Origin: UBA6109 sp035366835
Lineage (GTDB): Bacteria > Desulfobacterota > Syntrophia > Syntrophales > UBA6109
Assembly (NCBI GenBank): GCA_035366835.1
Contig: DAOSIS010000014.1
Location: 35,477 to 99,476 of the forward strand
Length of the DNA: 64,000 nucleotides
Direction: 5' to 3'
A program made the translations under genes and the position numbers. The stretch's first letter is position 1. Each line of letters begins with the position of its first letter. Under the pieces are notes generated by a model. That model did no database searches. It worked only from the letters and a program-made list of their open reading frames with translations, and was not told where the DNA came from. Below are positions 51,623-60,394 of the stretch, piece after piece.

Positions 51623-52399
51623 TCAGCCCGCCTTTGTGCATTCATACATCATAATCGCCGCCGCCTGCGGCAGGCTCAAGGATTCCGCCCGTCCCCTGCC
51701 GGGTATCCGCCACCGCTCGTGCATCAGCGCAAGCAGCGGTTCCGGCAGGCCGTGGCTTTCGCTCCCCAGAACCAGGGCGGCGGGCCGCCGGCAGGCGCGC
51801 GGGGAACTCCCCTCCCGGACATGGCTGCCGATGAGGTGAAAATGCGCACGCAGGGCGGGGAGAAGAGCGGGAAAATCCAGATCGGCGGCCATGCGCAGGT
51901 GAAACAGGCTTCCCATCGAGGCGCGGACGGTCTTGGGATTCGTGAATTCGACGGACGCTTCGCTGAGCAGGACGGTCGAGAATCCGAACCAGTCCGCCGA
52001 CCGCAGGATCGCCCCCAGATTGCCGGGATTCCCGATCCGGTGAAGCATCAGGAGCGGCCCCCTTCCCGCCAACCCTTCCGCCGTGACGTCTGCGACGGAA
52101 AGGACCTTCGTGCGGACGACGGCGATGAGGCCTTCGGGCGTCTCGTCCTGGCTCAGGCGACGCCAGTCCTTCTCCGGGAGGGCATAGCAGTCGATCCGCT
52201 CGCAGGCGTCTCCCAGCAGCTCCTCGTGGCGGTCGCGCCGCTCGTCCCACAGGAGCAGGGATTCGATCTCCCAGTCGCTGCGGAGCGCTTCCCGCACGAC
52301 CTTGGCGCCCTCGGCGAGGAAGAGTCCTTCCTCCCGGCGGTACTTGACGGCGGTCAGTCCCGTCCAGAACTTGACTTGGGCTCGTGAAGGCAGATGCAT
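51623..52399 (-). CDS. SpoU/TrmH-family RNA 2'-O-ribose methyltransferase
   Basis: 258 residues. The N-terminal substrate-binding part (YRREEGLFLAEGAKVVREAL) is followed by the SPOUT trefoil-knot motifs: motif 1 RIGNPGNLGAILRSADWFG, motif 2 ALVLGSESHGL, and motif 3 SLSLPQAAAIMMYEC, in which asparagine of the usual LNVS is changed to LSL. It methylates a ribose in rRNA or tRNA using SAM. The odd residue in motif 3 is a mild deviation; the family call is secure, the RNA target unknown. Confidence 0.9.
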   Translation of the reverse strand: MHLPSRAQVKFWTGLTAVKYRREEGLFLAEGAKVVREALRSDWEIESLLLWDERRDRHEELLGDACERIDCYALPEKDWRRLSQDETPEGLIAVVRTKVLSVADVTAEGLAGRGPLLMLHRIGNPGNLGAILRSADWFGFSTVLLSEASVEFTNPKTVRASMGSLFHLRMAADLDFPALLPALRAHFHLIGSHVREGSSPRACRRPAALVLGSESHGLPEPLLALMHERWRIPGRGRAESLSLPQAAAIMMYECTKAG

Positions 52400-52441
52400 G
52401 GAAAGCGCCTCCGGGAAAACCTTCGCGTCCCGCCGTGCGGA

Positions 52442-53773
52442 TCAGTTGGCGAAGGGCAACACCCACACGATCATCGCCGGGATGTAGCAGGCGACCAGGG
52501 AAACGAGCACATAGGGAACCGACATGGTCAGGAATTCCTTCAGGGTGCTCGCCCGCTGGTCTTCCTTGTCGGCCAGGCTCTTGGCCACGAAAAGCGCCGG
52601 TGCCCCTGCAATCGTCAGGTTGCTCCCCAGGGTGCCCGCCCACAGGAGCATCCAGTACAGGGGCCAGGGATTGATCCCCTGGACGCCGAGATCGCGGACG
52701 ACGTAGAGCATGGTCAGGATATAGGCGTCGTGCTCGACGATCCCCACGATCGGCGCCGTCACCCAGTAGAGGACGGTGGCGCCCACGGTCATGCTGTCCC
52801 TGATCAGCGGCGTGATCCCCGCCACGACGAGCTTGATCACGCCGGCGTGCTCGAGGCCGCCCACGAGCGCGAACAGGGAAACGTAGAAGAAGACGGCGCG
52901 CCAGTCGAGCTCCTTCAGGATCTCCTCCACGTCGGGGATCTCCACGGTGAAGCGGTCCTTGAAAAGCGTGAAGAAGAGGATGCTGCCGAGGGCTCCCCAC
53001 ATGGCGATGAAACCCAGATGAAATCCGAACACCTGCCGGAACGCCATGGCAAGGATCGTGAGTCCGAAGATGCTGCAGGCGGCGACCGCAAAGGGCTTGT
53101 CCTTGATGTGATCGAGCGGGTTTTCATTCGCCATGCACGCGAGATCCATCTTGATCGAATCGAAGTCCTTCCGGAACCGCCAATAGAAGAAACCGCAGGT
53201 CACGATGTAGGCGACCAGCAGGATGAAAAAGGAAGAAGGTCTTCCCATGAGCCAGATGAAGCCCCAGAATTCGATCTTCGAGACGCTGTGGAGCATCTGC
53301 GGCGGCAGGTCGCCCAGCAGCATGGCCGTCCCCATGAAGTTCGCGCACATCCCCATGAACAGCGTGGGTCCGAAGGCGGGAAACTTGAAACGGCGGCAGG
53401 CGTGGAAGATGACGGGGGCGAACATCAGGACGACGACCACGTTGTCGATCAGCATGGAGACGACTCCGGCGAGGGCCCCGACGCCGACGATGAACAGCGG
53501 CACGTTTCCCCCGGAGAGCTTCAACACGACGGCCGAGAGATAATCGGGAACCCCCGATTTCCCGAAGAATCCAGAAATCGTCCAGATGGACAGCAGGATG
53601 GCGATGACGTTCCAATCCACGAACTTGAAGGCGTCGACGTCCGTCATGACGCCGAAGCAGACCATGGCGACGATGCCCAGGAGCGCCGCAATGACGCTGT
53701 CGAACCAGCCCGTGATGACGACTAGGATGCTCGCCAGGAAGATGACCGTTGCCGTGATTTCCATGATACCCAT
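52442..53773 (-). CDS. ArsB/NhaD-type ion transporter (SLC13-like permease)
   Basis: 443 residues from ATG 53773, with GGGAGG about ten bases upstream. There are about 11 hydrophobic helices. The motif GVVSMLIDNVVVVLMFAPV and the later GTLGSNLTIAGAPALFVA are the paired re-entrant signatures of the ion transporter superfamily (NhaD antiporters, ArsB, anion symporters). A long charged loop (RKDFDSIKMDLACM) separates the halves. NhaD-type Na+/H+ antiport is plausible and would complement the Na+ pumping decarboxylase upstream, but the ion is not fixed by sequence. Confidence 0.82.
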   Translation of the reverse strand: MGIMEITATVIFLASILVVITGWFDSVIAALLGIVAMVCFGVMTDVDAFKFVDWNVIAILLSIWTISGFFGKSGVPDYLSAVVLKLSGGNVPLFIVGVGALAGVVSMLIDNVVVVLMFAPVIFHACRRFKFPAFGPTLFMGMCANFMGTAMLLGDLPPQMLHSVSKIEFWGFIWLMGRPSSFFILLVAYIVTCGFFYWRFRKDFDSIKMDLACMANENPLDHIKDKPFAVAACSIFGLTILAMAFRQVFGFHLGFIAMWGALGSILFFTLFKDRFTVEIPDVEEILKELDWRAVFFYVSLFALVGGLEHAGVIKLVVAGITPLIRDSMTVGATVLYWVTAPIVGIVEHDAYILTMLYVVRDLGVQGINPWPLYWMLLWAGTLGSNLTIAGAPALFVAKSLADKEDQRASTLKEFLTMSVPYVLVSLVACYIPAMIVWVLPFAN

Positions 53774-53884
53774 GAAAGAGGACCTCCCCAACAGCGATTC
53801 CGTACAGAAGAGTGTGCCTTTATAAACGATATGACACCGGTTATCAAGCGCGCTTTCAAGCCGGTGCGACGGAATCCCGCCGGT

Positions 53885-53925
53885 AAAAAAAGCTCCTCCG
53901 GATAGTTCCGGAGGAGCAGCTTTTT
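53885..53925 (-). terminator. intrinsic terminator after the decarboxylase beta gene
   Basis: GCTCCTCCGGA and TCCGGAGGAGC form a perfect 11-base stem with a four-base loop. On the minus strand it is followed by seven T; the plus side also has AGCTTTTT, so it may work both ways. Confidence 0.85.
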
Positions 53926-53953
53926 CGACAGACTCGTTGGTCCATCTCCCTTC

Positions 53954-54006
53954 AGGTTGCGCAGAAATGCCCGGTTGCAAGGCGCCTCAGTCCGAGGACT
54001 GAGGCG
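53954..54006. repeat. dispersed intergenic repeat, partial copy 3
   Basis: AGAAATGCCCGGTTGCAAGG followed by CGCCTCAGTCC-GAGGACTGAGGCG, a perfect hairpin. The first part matches copies 1 and 2 of this repeat family. Confidence 0.55.
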
Positions 54007-54055
54007 TACGGGATGCGTGCCCAGCGACAGCAGGGAATCGGATTCGACAGTCCGA

Positions 54056-55198
54056 TCAGATGATGCCCATGCCGCGGAGGATGGAAAGCATGACCGCGGC
54101 CGCCATCACCGAACCCACCTGACCGCCCGCGTTCGCGCCCATCGCATGCATCAGCAGGTGGTTCTTCTTGTTCCACTTCTGGCCCTCCCGCTGGACCACC
54201 CGCGCCGACATCGGAAACGCCGAGATCCCCGCCGCGCCGATCAGCGGATTGAATTTCCCTCCCGACATCAGGTTCATCAGCTTCCCGAACAACACCCCAC
54301 ACACCGTGTCCAGGCAGATCGCCAGGAATCCCAGCGCCAGGATGATCAGCGTTTGCCCCTTCAAAAACATCCGCCCGTCCATCGTCGCCCCGATCGAAAT
54401 CCCCAAAAGCAGCGTCACGATGTTCGCGATCTCGTTCTGAGAGGCGTTCGTCAATCGCGCCACCGCCCCGGACTCCTTCATCAGGTTCCCCAGCATGATC
54501 GTCCCGATCAGCGGCAATCCCATCGGCGCGATCATGCCCCCCGCGATCGTCATCACGATCGGAAACAGGATCTTCGTCGTCTTCGAGACCGGCTTCAGAC
54601 CCTCGTTGCTCATCCGGATCTCACGCTCCTTCCGCGTCGTCAGCATCCGCATGATCGGCGGCTGGATCAACGGCACCAAAGACATGTACGAGTACGCCGC
54701 CACCGACACCGCCCCCAGCAGGTGCGGCGCAAACTGAGACGTCACGTAGATCGCCGTCGGTCCGTCGCACGCCCCGATGATCCCCACCGACACCGCGTCC
54801 AACTGCGGAAATCCCAGCAACAAGGCCAGCGCCAGCGTCAGGAATATCCCGAACTGGCCCGCCGCCCCCAGCATGAACGTCATCGGGTTCTGCAATAGCG
54901 GCGTGAAATCCGTCATCGCCCCGATCCCGATGAAGATCAGCAGCGGAAACAGCTCCGTCATCACACCCGCATCGTAGATCGTCCGCAGGAACCCCTCCTT
55001 CCCCATCAGGTCCGCCAGCGGGATGTTCACCAGGATGCAGCCGAATCCGATCGGCACCAGCAGCAGCGGCTCGTATCCCTTCTTGATCCCCAGATATAAC
55101 AGCACTCCGCCGATCACAAACATGATCGGGTTCGACCAGTGCAGGTGCACGAACCCCGCCACCAGCCCAGACAACCCGTTCATTATCGCCTCAACCAT
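54056..55198 (-). CDS. Na+-translocating decarboxylase beta subunit (GcdB/OadB/MmdB)
   Basis: 380 residues, with 10 or more hydrophobic helices. Conserved beta-subunit blocks include PLLIFIGIGAMTDFTPLLQNP, GACDGPTAIYVTSQFAPHLLGA with the Na+-binding aspartate (DGPT), IGTIMLGNLMKESGAVARL and GFLAICLDTVCGVLFGKLMN, followed by NPLIGAAGISAFPMSARV. It decarboxylates carboxybiotin and pumps Na+ out. No alpha (carboxyltransferase) or biotin subunit is in this window. Glutaconyl-, methylmalonyl- and oxaloacetate-specific systems share this subunit. A 48-residue gamma-like gene precedes it. Confidence 0.95.
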   Translation of the reverse strand: MVEAIMNGLSGLVAGFVHLHWSNPIMFVIGGVLLYLGIKKGYEPLLLVPIGFGCILVNIPLADLMGKEGFLRTIYDAGVMTELFPLLIFIGIGAMTDFTPLLQNPMTFMLGAAGQFGIFLTLALALLLGFPQLDAVSVGIIGACDGPTAIYVTSQFAPHLLGAVSVAAYSYMSLVPLIQPPIMRMLTTRKEREIRMSNEGLKPVSKTTKILFPIVMTIAGGMIAPMGLPLIGTIMLGNLMKESGAVARLTNASQNEIANIVTLLLGISIGATMDGRMFLKGQTLIILALGFLAICLDTVCGVLFGKLMNLMSGGKFNPLIGAAGISAFPMSARVVQREGQKWNKKNHLLMHAMGANAGGQVGSVMAAAVMLSILRGMGII

Positions 55199-55226
55199 GA
55201 CGTACGCCTCCTTCTTGACCGAACGA

Positions 55227-55373
55227 TTACTTCGATTGCTCCTCTTCCTTGTAAGGAAATACTTTCATCAGGAGCGTCATGATCAGGCTCATGATCCAGA
55301 GCGTCAGGATCGTCCCTCCCATCCCTACGATCAGCACCGTCACCCCGAACGTGAAATTGTCCATCTGCTGCAT
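55227..55373 (-). CDS. small decarboxylase gamma-like (OadG-type) subunit
   Basis: A 48-residue protein starting at ATG 55373, 28 bases upstream of the beta-subunit gene on the same strand. One transmembrane helix (TVLIVGMGGTILTLWIMSLIM) is followed by a basic/acidic tail (KVFPYKEEEQSK). The GMGGTxLTLW pattern is found in OadG/GcdD subunits, which stabilise the alpha-beta complex. Its small size makes the call tentative, but location and topology fit well. Confidence 0.75.
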   Translation of the reverse strand: MQQMDNFTFGVTVLIVGMGGTILTLWIMSLIMTLLMKVFPYKEEEQSK

Positions 55374-55968
55374 CTGTCAACCCCCTTCAACGGCTTTTTT
55401 CGGAACCTTCAACCGGTCGCCACGAACACTGTCCTGCAGGCTCATCCGATGCATCAATAAGCCCAAGGGATCATCTTCATTCCCCTTCATAGAGAAAAGT
55501 CATCCATTTTTTGCTGCGAAGGCCGATTGGATTGCAGAGGAATTCCCCCTGCATCTCGGATATCGGATTTACCACAGAAGCGGGTGGGCGGATACAGTTT
55601 TTCCGTGTTGGAGGCATTAATAAAAATTATAGTTATATTGGATGGGAAGGAATATGACGAGCGGGCATCGAGTGGATGTTTCGCAATGAGAGGTCCGCGG
55701 GAACCGTCATCGGGAACGGCCCCCGCAGCCGCCCGGGGATATCCGCCCCTTCTGCAAGGCTCCGGGGGTGGATGGAATGATGGAATCCCTCTGGTGATGC
55801 CGATCTTGAATCCGGCAGCGAGCGCATTCCTCGCAGCTTGCTGCGGGGGATGCGAGCGAATCATGTTTGAGATCCCTTCCATGGAATCGAAGATTCTCCG
55901 GAGCTTGCTCCGGAGAGCTTCAACCGGTGTCCCCCGGCAACGGTCCTCCAGGATCGAAAATACCGTAT
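55374..55968. other. non-coding region with short hairpins
   Basis: This 595-base stretch is partly AT-rich (55500-55660). Open frames exist on both strands but lack ribosome-binding sites and homology. Two short perfect hairpins with a TT loop stand out: CCTCGCAGC/GCTGCGGGG near 55833 and CTCCGGAGC/GCTCCGGAG near 55898. The left part should contain the promoter of the decarboxylase genes. Confidence 0.5.
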
Positions 55969-57330
55969 TTACGCCAACAATTGGGTCAGGTCTCTAATGT
56001 CCGTGAGTTTTTCCAGGCCGTCCACCGCTTCGACGATCCGATCCGCCTCGGACGCCGTCATGGTTCCGCCCGCCAGGCTCCGGAACTTGCCCGCCACTTC
56101 GTCGAAGGTCATCGGCTGTTCCACGGAGCCTTTCGGGAAATCGACCCTTGTTTCCCATCGCTGCCCGTTTCTCAGGATGATCTCCACCCGGTTGGGATAC
56201 CGCTTCGGATAGAGTTTGTCGATGTCGGGATCCACGGCAACTTCGACGCGTTTGGCCAGGGCGACGACCGCGGGATCGGCGATCTTGGCGTCCGAGAACT
56301 GCTCCAGGAGTGCCGTGTTTTCCAGCAGGGTAACCGCGACGATGTACTGGAGACTCATCTGCGCCTGCACCACGCCCTTCGCCTGATATTCGAAGCCGCA
56401 TTGCAGCTGCACTCCCCGGGCCGTCTTCACGACGACCTTCTCGACCTCCGCGGCCTGAAAACCGTGTTCCCTCTTCAGGGCCAACACGGCATCGACGGCC
56501 GAATGGGAGCTTGCACAGCAGGAATAGGGTTTGATGTTCGTGTCGCCGCTCAGGAATCGGGCTCCGAGATCCTTCGTCGCGAGGGAAAAATCCACGTCGT
56601 CCGATGTGGCCCGGCAGAAACCGCCGTCGGCGGCCTCCAGAATCGACGTCGGCCCGGTGAAGCCTCCCCGGACGAGAATTGCCGCCATCACGCCGCTCTG
56701 AGCGGCCCTTCCCGCATGGAACCGTTTGGTCATCGAGCCGTCCGCCGTAAACGCCCACAGGCCCGCCGACTGCGCCCCCGCGACGCCCAAGGCATTGGCC
56801 ATCTTGTCTCCGCCGAGGCCGAGAAGCCTTCCAGCGGCGGCCGCCGCCCCGAATGTTCCCGTCGTACCCGTCAGGTGCCATCCCCTCAGACGTGAGGCAT
56901 TGGGTCCCGTCGCCAGGCTGACGCGGATCATCGTTTCGTATCCGGCCACCATCGCCGTCAGGATGTCCTTCCCCGACACCCCTTTCCACTCGCCCACGGT
57001 GAACGCCGCCGGAATGACGGGAGCCCCCGGATGGATCTTGGCGTTGTGGTAGTCGTCGAAATCGAAGCCGTGGATCATCACGCCCAGTCCCAGGGCGACG
57101 TTGGCGCAGGGGCCGCGAAAATTCTCCCGCCAGAGCGTCGCTTCCCGGCTCCCCTTCTGCGCCTTCACAAATCGGTTGACGGCGCGGGCCCAGGGCTGGG
57201 AGCGGCCGTGCAGTCCGCACCCGACGGCGTCCAGCAGATAGGTCTTGAAACGGCTCACCAATTTGCAGTCCAGGTCTTCGATCTTCAGATCGGCTGCAAA
57301 GGCGGACAATTTCCCTGTAACGTTTTCCAT
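55969..57330 (-). CDS. MmgE/PrpD family protein
   Basis: 453 residues. Typical features of the 2-methylcitrate dehydratase fold are visible: YLLDAVGCGLHGRS, NVALGLGVMIHGFDFDDYHN, HPGAPVIPAAF, then GWHLTGTTGTFGAAAAAGRL and PYSCCASSHSAVDA. The family includes PrpD (methylcitrate dehydratase), cis-aconitate decarboxylase and several uncharacterised members. No prpB/prpC genes are next to it, so a role in an unusual dicarboxylate or tricarboxylate route is possible. It is last in the catabolic cluster. Confidence 0.92.
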   Translation of the reverse strand: MENVTGKLSAFAADLKIEDLDCKLVSRFKTYLLDAVGCGLHGRSQPWARAVNRFVKAQKGSREATLWRENFRGPCANVALGLGVMIHGFDFDDYHNAKIHPGAPVIPAAFTVGEWKGVSGKDILTAMVAGYETMIRVSLATGPNASRLRGWHLTGTTGTFGAAAAAGRLLGLGGDKMANALGVAGAQSAGLWAFTADGSMTKRFHAGRAAQSGVMAAILVRGGFTGPTSILEAADGGFCRATSDDVDFSLATKDLGARFLSGDTNIKPYSCCASSHSAVDAVLALKREHGFQAAEVEKVVVKTARGVQLQCGFEYQAKGVVQAQMSLQYIVAVTLLENTALLEQFSDAKIADPAVVALAKRVEVAVDPDIDKLYPKRYPNRVEIILRNGQRWETRVDFPKGSVEQPMTFDEVAGKFRSLAGGTMTASEADRIVEAVDGLEKLTDIRDLTQLLA

Positions 57331-57406
57331 GAAATCGGACCTCTCTTCATGATGACCCCGCCAAACCGCGGCCGGGAGATTTTTCTACTCTTCGCTGACC
57401 CTTCAG

Positions 57407-59383
57407 CTAAATATTGTACGCCGTCAGGAACCCGCTGTAAACGGCTTCCTGTATCCGCCGGGGCTGCTGGGCATCGCCGATCACGAAAACCTTTTTCACG
57501 CTTCCCCGGAGCTCCCGGGCCAGACCCTCCGAAGGCTTCAGGCCCAGTGCCAGGACGACGTTGTCGGCCTTCAGGAAAGTCTTGTTCCAGTTCCTGCCCA
57601 TCAGGACGACGCCGTCGCCGGTAATTTCCTCAATCTTCGTCGATTTCACGATCTTCACGTTCTTCTCGGCCAGTTCGGCGCTCAGGCACACCCACACCCA
57701 GCTGTCCATGTCCTGTCCGACGGTGTCCAGCATTTCGACGATTGTCACTTTCTTGTCCTGCTGGGCCAGGAAGTTCGCCACTTCGCATCCTACGGCGCCC
57801 CCTCCCGCCACCACCACCGTCTCTCCGGTGTCCTTCCGGCCGGAGAGCACGTCGAGGGCGTTCACCGCGATCGGCCGATCGATCCCCGGAATGTCCGGGA
57901 GAAAGGCGACGCCGCCGCTGGCGACGATGACGCAGTCCGGCTTCTCGCGCATGATGAGGTCCGGAGCGGCCTTCACGCTCAATTTGACCCGCACGCCGAG
58001 GCGGTGGAGTTCCCGCTCGTAGTATTCGGGGACCGAACGGAGAATCTCCTTGTGCGGAGGAACGGAACCACAACGCAGCATCCCGCCCAGTTTCGCCTCC
58101 GCTTCGAAGAGAACGACCTCATGGCCTCTCAACGCGGCGGTGCGGGCGGCCTCCATGCCGGCCGGTCCGCCCCCGACCACCACGACTTTCTTCCGCATCT
58201 CCGCTTTCCCGACGGAGGGATACTTGCTCTCCCTCCCCGCAAGGGGATTGACGGCGCACCGTATGGGGTGCGGCGTATGGATGGTTACGCGGCATTCGTT
58301 GCAGGCGAGACACTTCCGGATTTCATCGATCCGTCCCTCCTGCACTTTCAGGGGCCATTCCGGATCGGCGATGAGGGCTCTCCCCAACCCGATGAAATCG
58401 CCCTTGCCGTCCCTCAGGACCTTTTCCGCCAATTCGGGTTCGTCCAGCCGCCCCACGGACATCACGGGGATTCCGACCGCTTCCTTGATGGCTTCCGTCA
58501 TGTACACCAGGCTGCCCCGCTGCACATAGTAGGGGGGCACCGGGGGAACCCGGGAGCCGTATACGCCGATGGAGCAGCTCAGACCGCTCACCCCCGCTTC
58601 TTCCAGCATCTTGGCGATCTCTTGGGATTCCTTCACGTCCCGGCCGCCGGGGATGAATTCGTCGATGGAATATTTCACCGTGATGGGGAAACCGGGGCCC
58701 GTCGCTTTCTTCATCGCCGCCACGATTTCCATCAGGAACCGGCATCTTCTTTCCAGGCTGCCTCCGTATTTGTCCGTTCTCTTGTTGAAGTAGGGGGACA
58801 TGAATTGTGCGATGAGATAGCCCTCGTGGGCATGGATCTCGATCATGTCGAACCCGGCCCGCTTTACGCGGCGTGCCGAGTCTCCGCAGAGTTCGATGCA
58901 TTTTTCTATTTCTTCGATGGACAGGATCCTTGGCTGCTGCACGGATCCATGCATGGCGGCGCCGTAGGCCGGAACCCCGGAAGGCGATACCTGCTCGACG
59001 TTCTGAGTCCCCTCAAGACCGGGCAGCCAGGCGCCGCCGCTTGCCTGGGCGCCGCCTCCGGCGGTCAATTGTATGCCGATTTTCGCCCCGTTTTCGTGGA
59101 CGGCATCCGCCAGGCAGGCCAGGCCGGGGATGAAGGCGTTGTCGTCCGCCCTCAGAATGCACGGAAGCAATCGCCGGGGATCGACGGCGGTCTCGGCCAT
59201 GCAGACCTCGACCATGACGAGCCCCGCCCCGCCTCTGGCCCTGATCGCATACCAGTCGATCAACCCCTGGGTCACTTCACCCCACTCCCCGCAGAGGATG
59301 GTCCCCATGGGGAGCATCACGATCCTGTTCTTCAGCTCCAGTGTCCCCAATCTCCCGGGGCGAAACAGATTTTCGAATTCCAT
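57407..59383 (-). CDS. OYE/2,4-dienoyl-CoA reductase-type FMN/Fe-S/FAD oxidoreductase
   Basis: 658 residues from ATG 59383 (GGAGATG upstream). Residues 1-350 form the old-yellow-enzyme TIM barrel (FRPGRLGTLELKNRIVM; GFDMIEIHAHEGYLIAQFMS). A [4Fe-4S] cysteine cluster CLACNECRV ... RCAVNP lies near 365-390. Two nucleotide-binding folds (VVVVGGGPAGMEAARTAALRG and VVVAGGGAVGCEVANFLAQ) bind FAD and NAD(P)H. Such proteins reduce enoyl or dienoyl compounds. The presence of dehydratase and hydroxyacid dehydrogenase genes around it supports a catabolic role. Substrate unknown. Confidence 0.94.
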   Translation of the reverse strand: MEFENLFRPGRLGTLELKNRIVMLPMGTILCGEWGEVTQGLIDWYAIRARGGAGLVMVEVCMAETAVDPRRLLPCILRADDNAFIPGLACLADAVHENGAKIGIQLTAGGGAQASGGAWLPGLEGTQNVEQVSPSGVPAYGAAMHGSVQQPRILSIEEIEKCIELCGDSARRVKRAGFDMIEIHAHEGYLIAQFMSPYFNKRTDKYGGSLERRCRFLMEIVAAMKKATGPGFPITVKYSIDEFIPGGRDVKESQEIAKMLEEAGVSGLSCSIGVYGSRVPPVPPYYVQRGSLVYMTEAIKEAVGIPVMSVGRLDEPELAEKVLRDGKGDFIGLGRALIADPEWPLKVQEGRIDEIRKCLACNECRVTIHTPHPIRCAVNPLAGRESKYPSVGKAEMRKKVVVVGGGPAGMEAARTAALRGHEVVLFEAEAKLGGMLRCGSVPPHKEILRSVPEYYERELHRLGVRVKLSVKAAPDLIMREKPDCVIVASGGVAFLPDIPGIDRPIAVNALDVLSGRKDTGETVVVAGGGAVGCEVANFLAQQDKKVTIVEMLDTVGQDMDSWVWVCLSAELAEKNVKIVKSTKIEEITGDGVVLMGRNWNKTFLKADNVVLALGLKPSEGLARELRGSVKKVFVIGDAQQPRRIQEAVYSGFLTAYNI

Positions 59384-59578
59384 TGTCCATCTCCATTCCG
59401 CACAGCGGCGGCAGATGTATTTCTTACATGACACAGGCCCGACTCCCGGAGGGAAATCAGGCCTGTGGTTCGATCTCGGCGACTGCGGACGGCGCCGAAA
59501 GGTTCCCGCCCCCGCATCCGTCCATCGTCTCCGCGGTCAAATTCAGGCAGGCCTCGATCTCTCTCCGCGAACCTTCCG

Positions 59579-60322
59579 TCAGGATATCGTCTGAGGCTCC
59601 AGGAAGGACGGATCATGGCACGCGAGCACCGTGTCGGCGATGCCCTTCACCAGAAGAACGCTTTCAAAGCCGTCCACGGCATTCAGATGGATGCCCGGCG
59701 CGATGACGGGAGTCAGCTCTCTCAATTCCTCGGAAGCGCCCTTGGGAGGGGCGAAATTCTCCTTGGTGCTGCAGAACCCCGTGATGACGGCCTTTCCCCC
59801 CTTCGTGTTCACGGCGACGGACATGTTGCCCGGCGTATGCCCCGGCGTCGGAATGAGCTCGATTCCCGGGAGGATCTCCTGATAACCCTTGACCACGACG
59901 AATTTCAGTCCCGTAAAAAGGCTCTTCTTGTACGTGGGGGCCAGGATGGGATGGGGCGCGTAGGCGAACCGCAACTCCTCCTCCTGAACCAGGACCTTGG
60001 CGTTCTTGCACTTCTGCGTGTTCGCGCAATGGTCCCACTGGAGATGCGTCTGGATGACGATATCGACATCTTCCGGTTTGAGCCCGACGCTCTTCAGCGA
60101 CTCCTCGAAGGGCATGATCTCTTTGGCGGGGAGTCCCCTGAAGTCGGTCGCAAGCCTTGCATCCGCGGCGGTGTCCACGAGAATGTTCTTGTCCGCTCCC
60201 TCAATATACCAGACCACATTGGGAACTTGGATTTTCTGTCCGTAGTGAAAGCGGTACATGAGCACGGCCTTGTCCAACTCCATCGACGATAACGGCAATA
60301 CCTGGATCTTGTAAGTCTTCAT
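59579..60322 (-). CDS. metallo-beta-lactamase-fold hydrolase (AttM/lactonase-like)
   Basis: 247 residues. The metal motif is THLQWDHC (HxxxDH; the first two histidines of HxHxDH are replaced, with Gln at the second position), with LVDTAAD before it and the second-shell PTPGHTPGNMSV. The fold resembles quorum-quenching lactonases, but these keep HxHxDH, so metal binding is altered. It may hydrolyse a lactone or thioester in the surrounding pathway. It lies 195 bases downstream of no other gene on this strand except the OYE-type reductase and is on the same strand as the cluster. Confidence 0.85.
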   Translation of the reverse strand: MKTYKIQVLPLSSMELDKAVLMYRFHYGQKIQVPNVVWYIEGADKNILVDTAADARLATDFRGLPAKEIMPFEESLKSVGLKPEDVDIVIQTHLQWDHCANTQKCKNAKVLVQEEELRFAYAPHPILAPTYKKSLFTGLKFVVVKGYQEILPGIELIPTPGHTPGNMSVAVNTKGGKAVITGFCSTKENFAPPKGASEELRELTPVIAPGIHLNAVDGFESVLLVKGIADTVLACHDPSFLEPQTIS

Positions 60323-60394
60323 CTTTCATCCTCCCGTCTATTGTTGGTTCCAAGGACGCGGCGCCGGTTCGGCATCGGGTCGGCGCCGCGCCGC

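Noticed and set aside
53957..54898. A 313-codon plus-strand open frame antisense to the decarboxylase beta gene
   Set aside because: It is low-complexity (Arg/His-rich), has no ribosome-binding site and mirrors a well-conserved membrane protein; it is a product of high third-position GC on the other strand.
55487..55997. Two overlapping opposite-strand frames in the AT-rich spacer
   Set aside because: Neither has a start signal or homology; the region has hairpins and looks non-coding.
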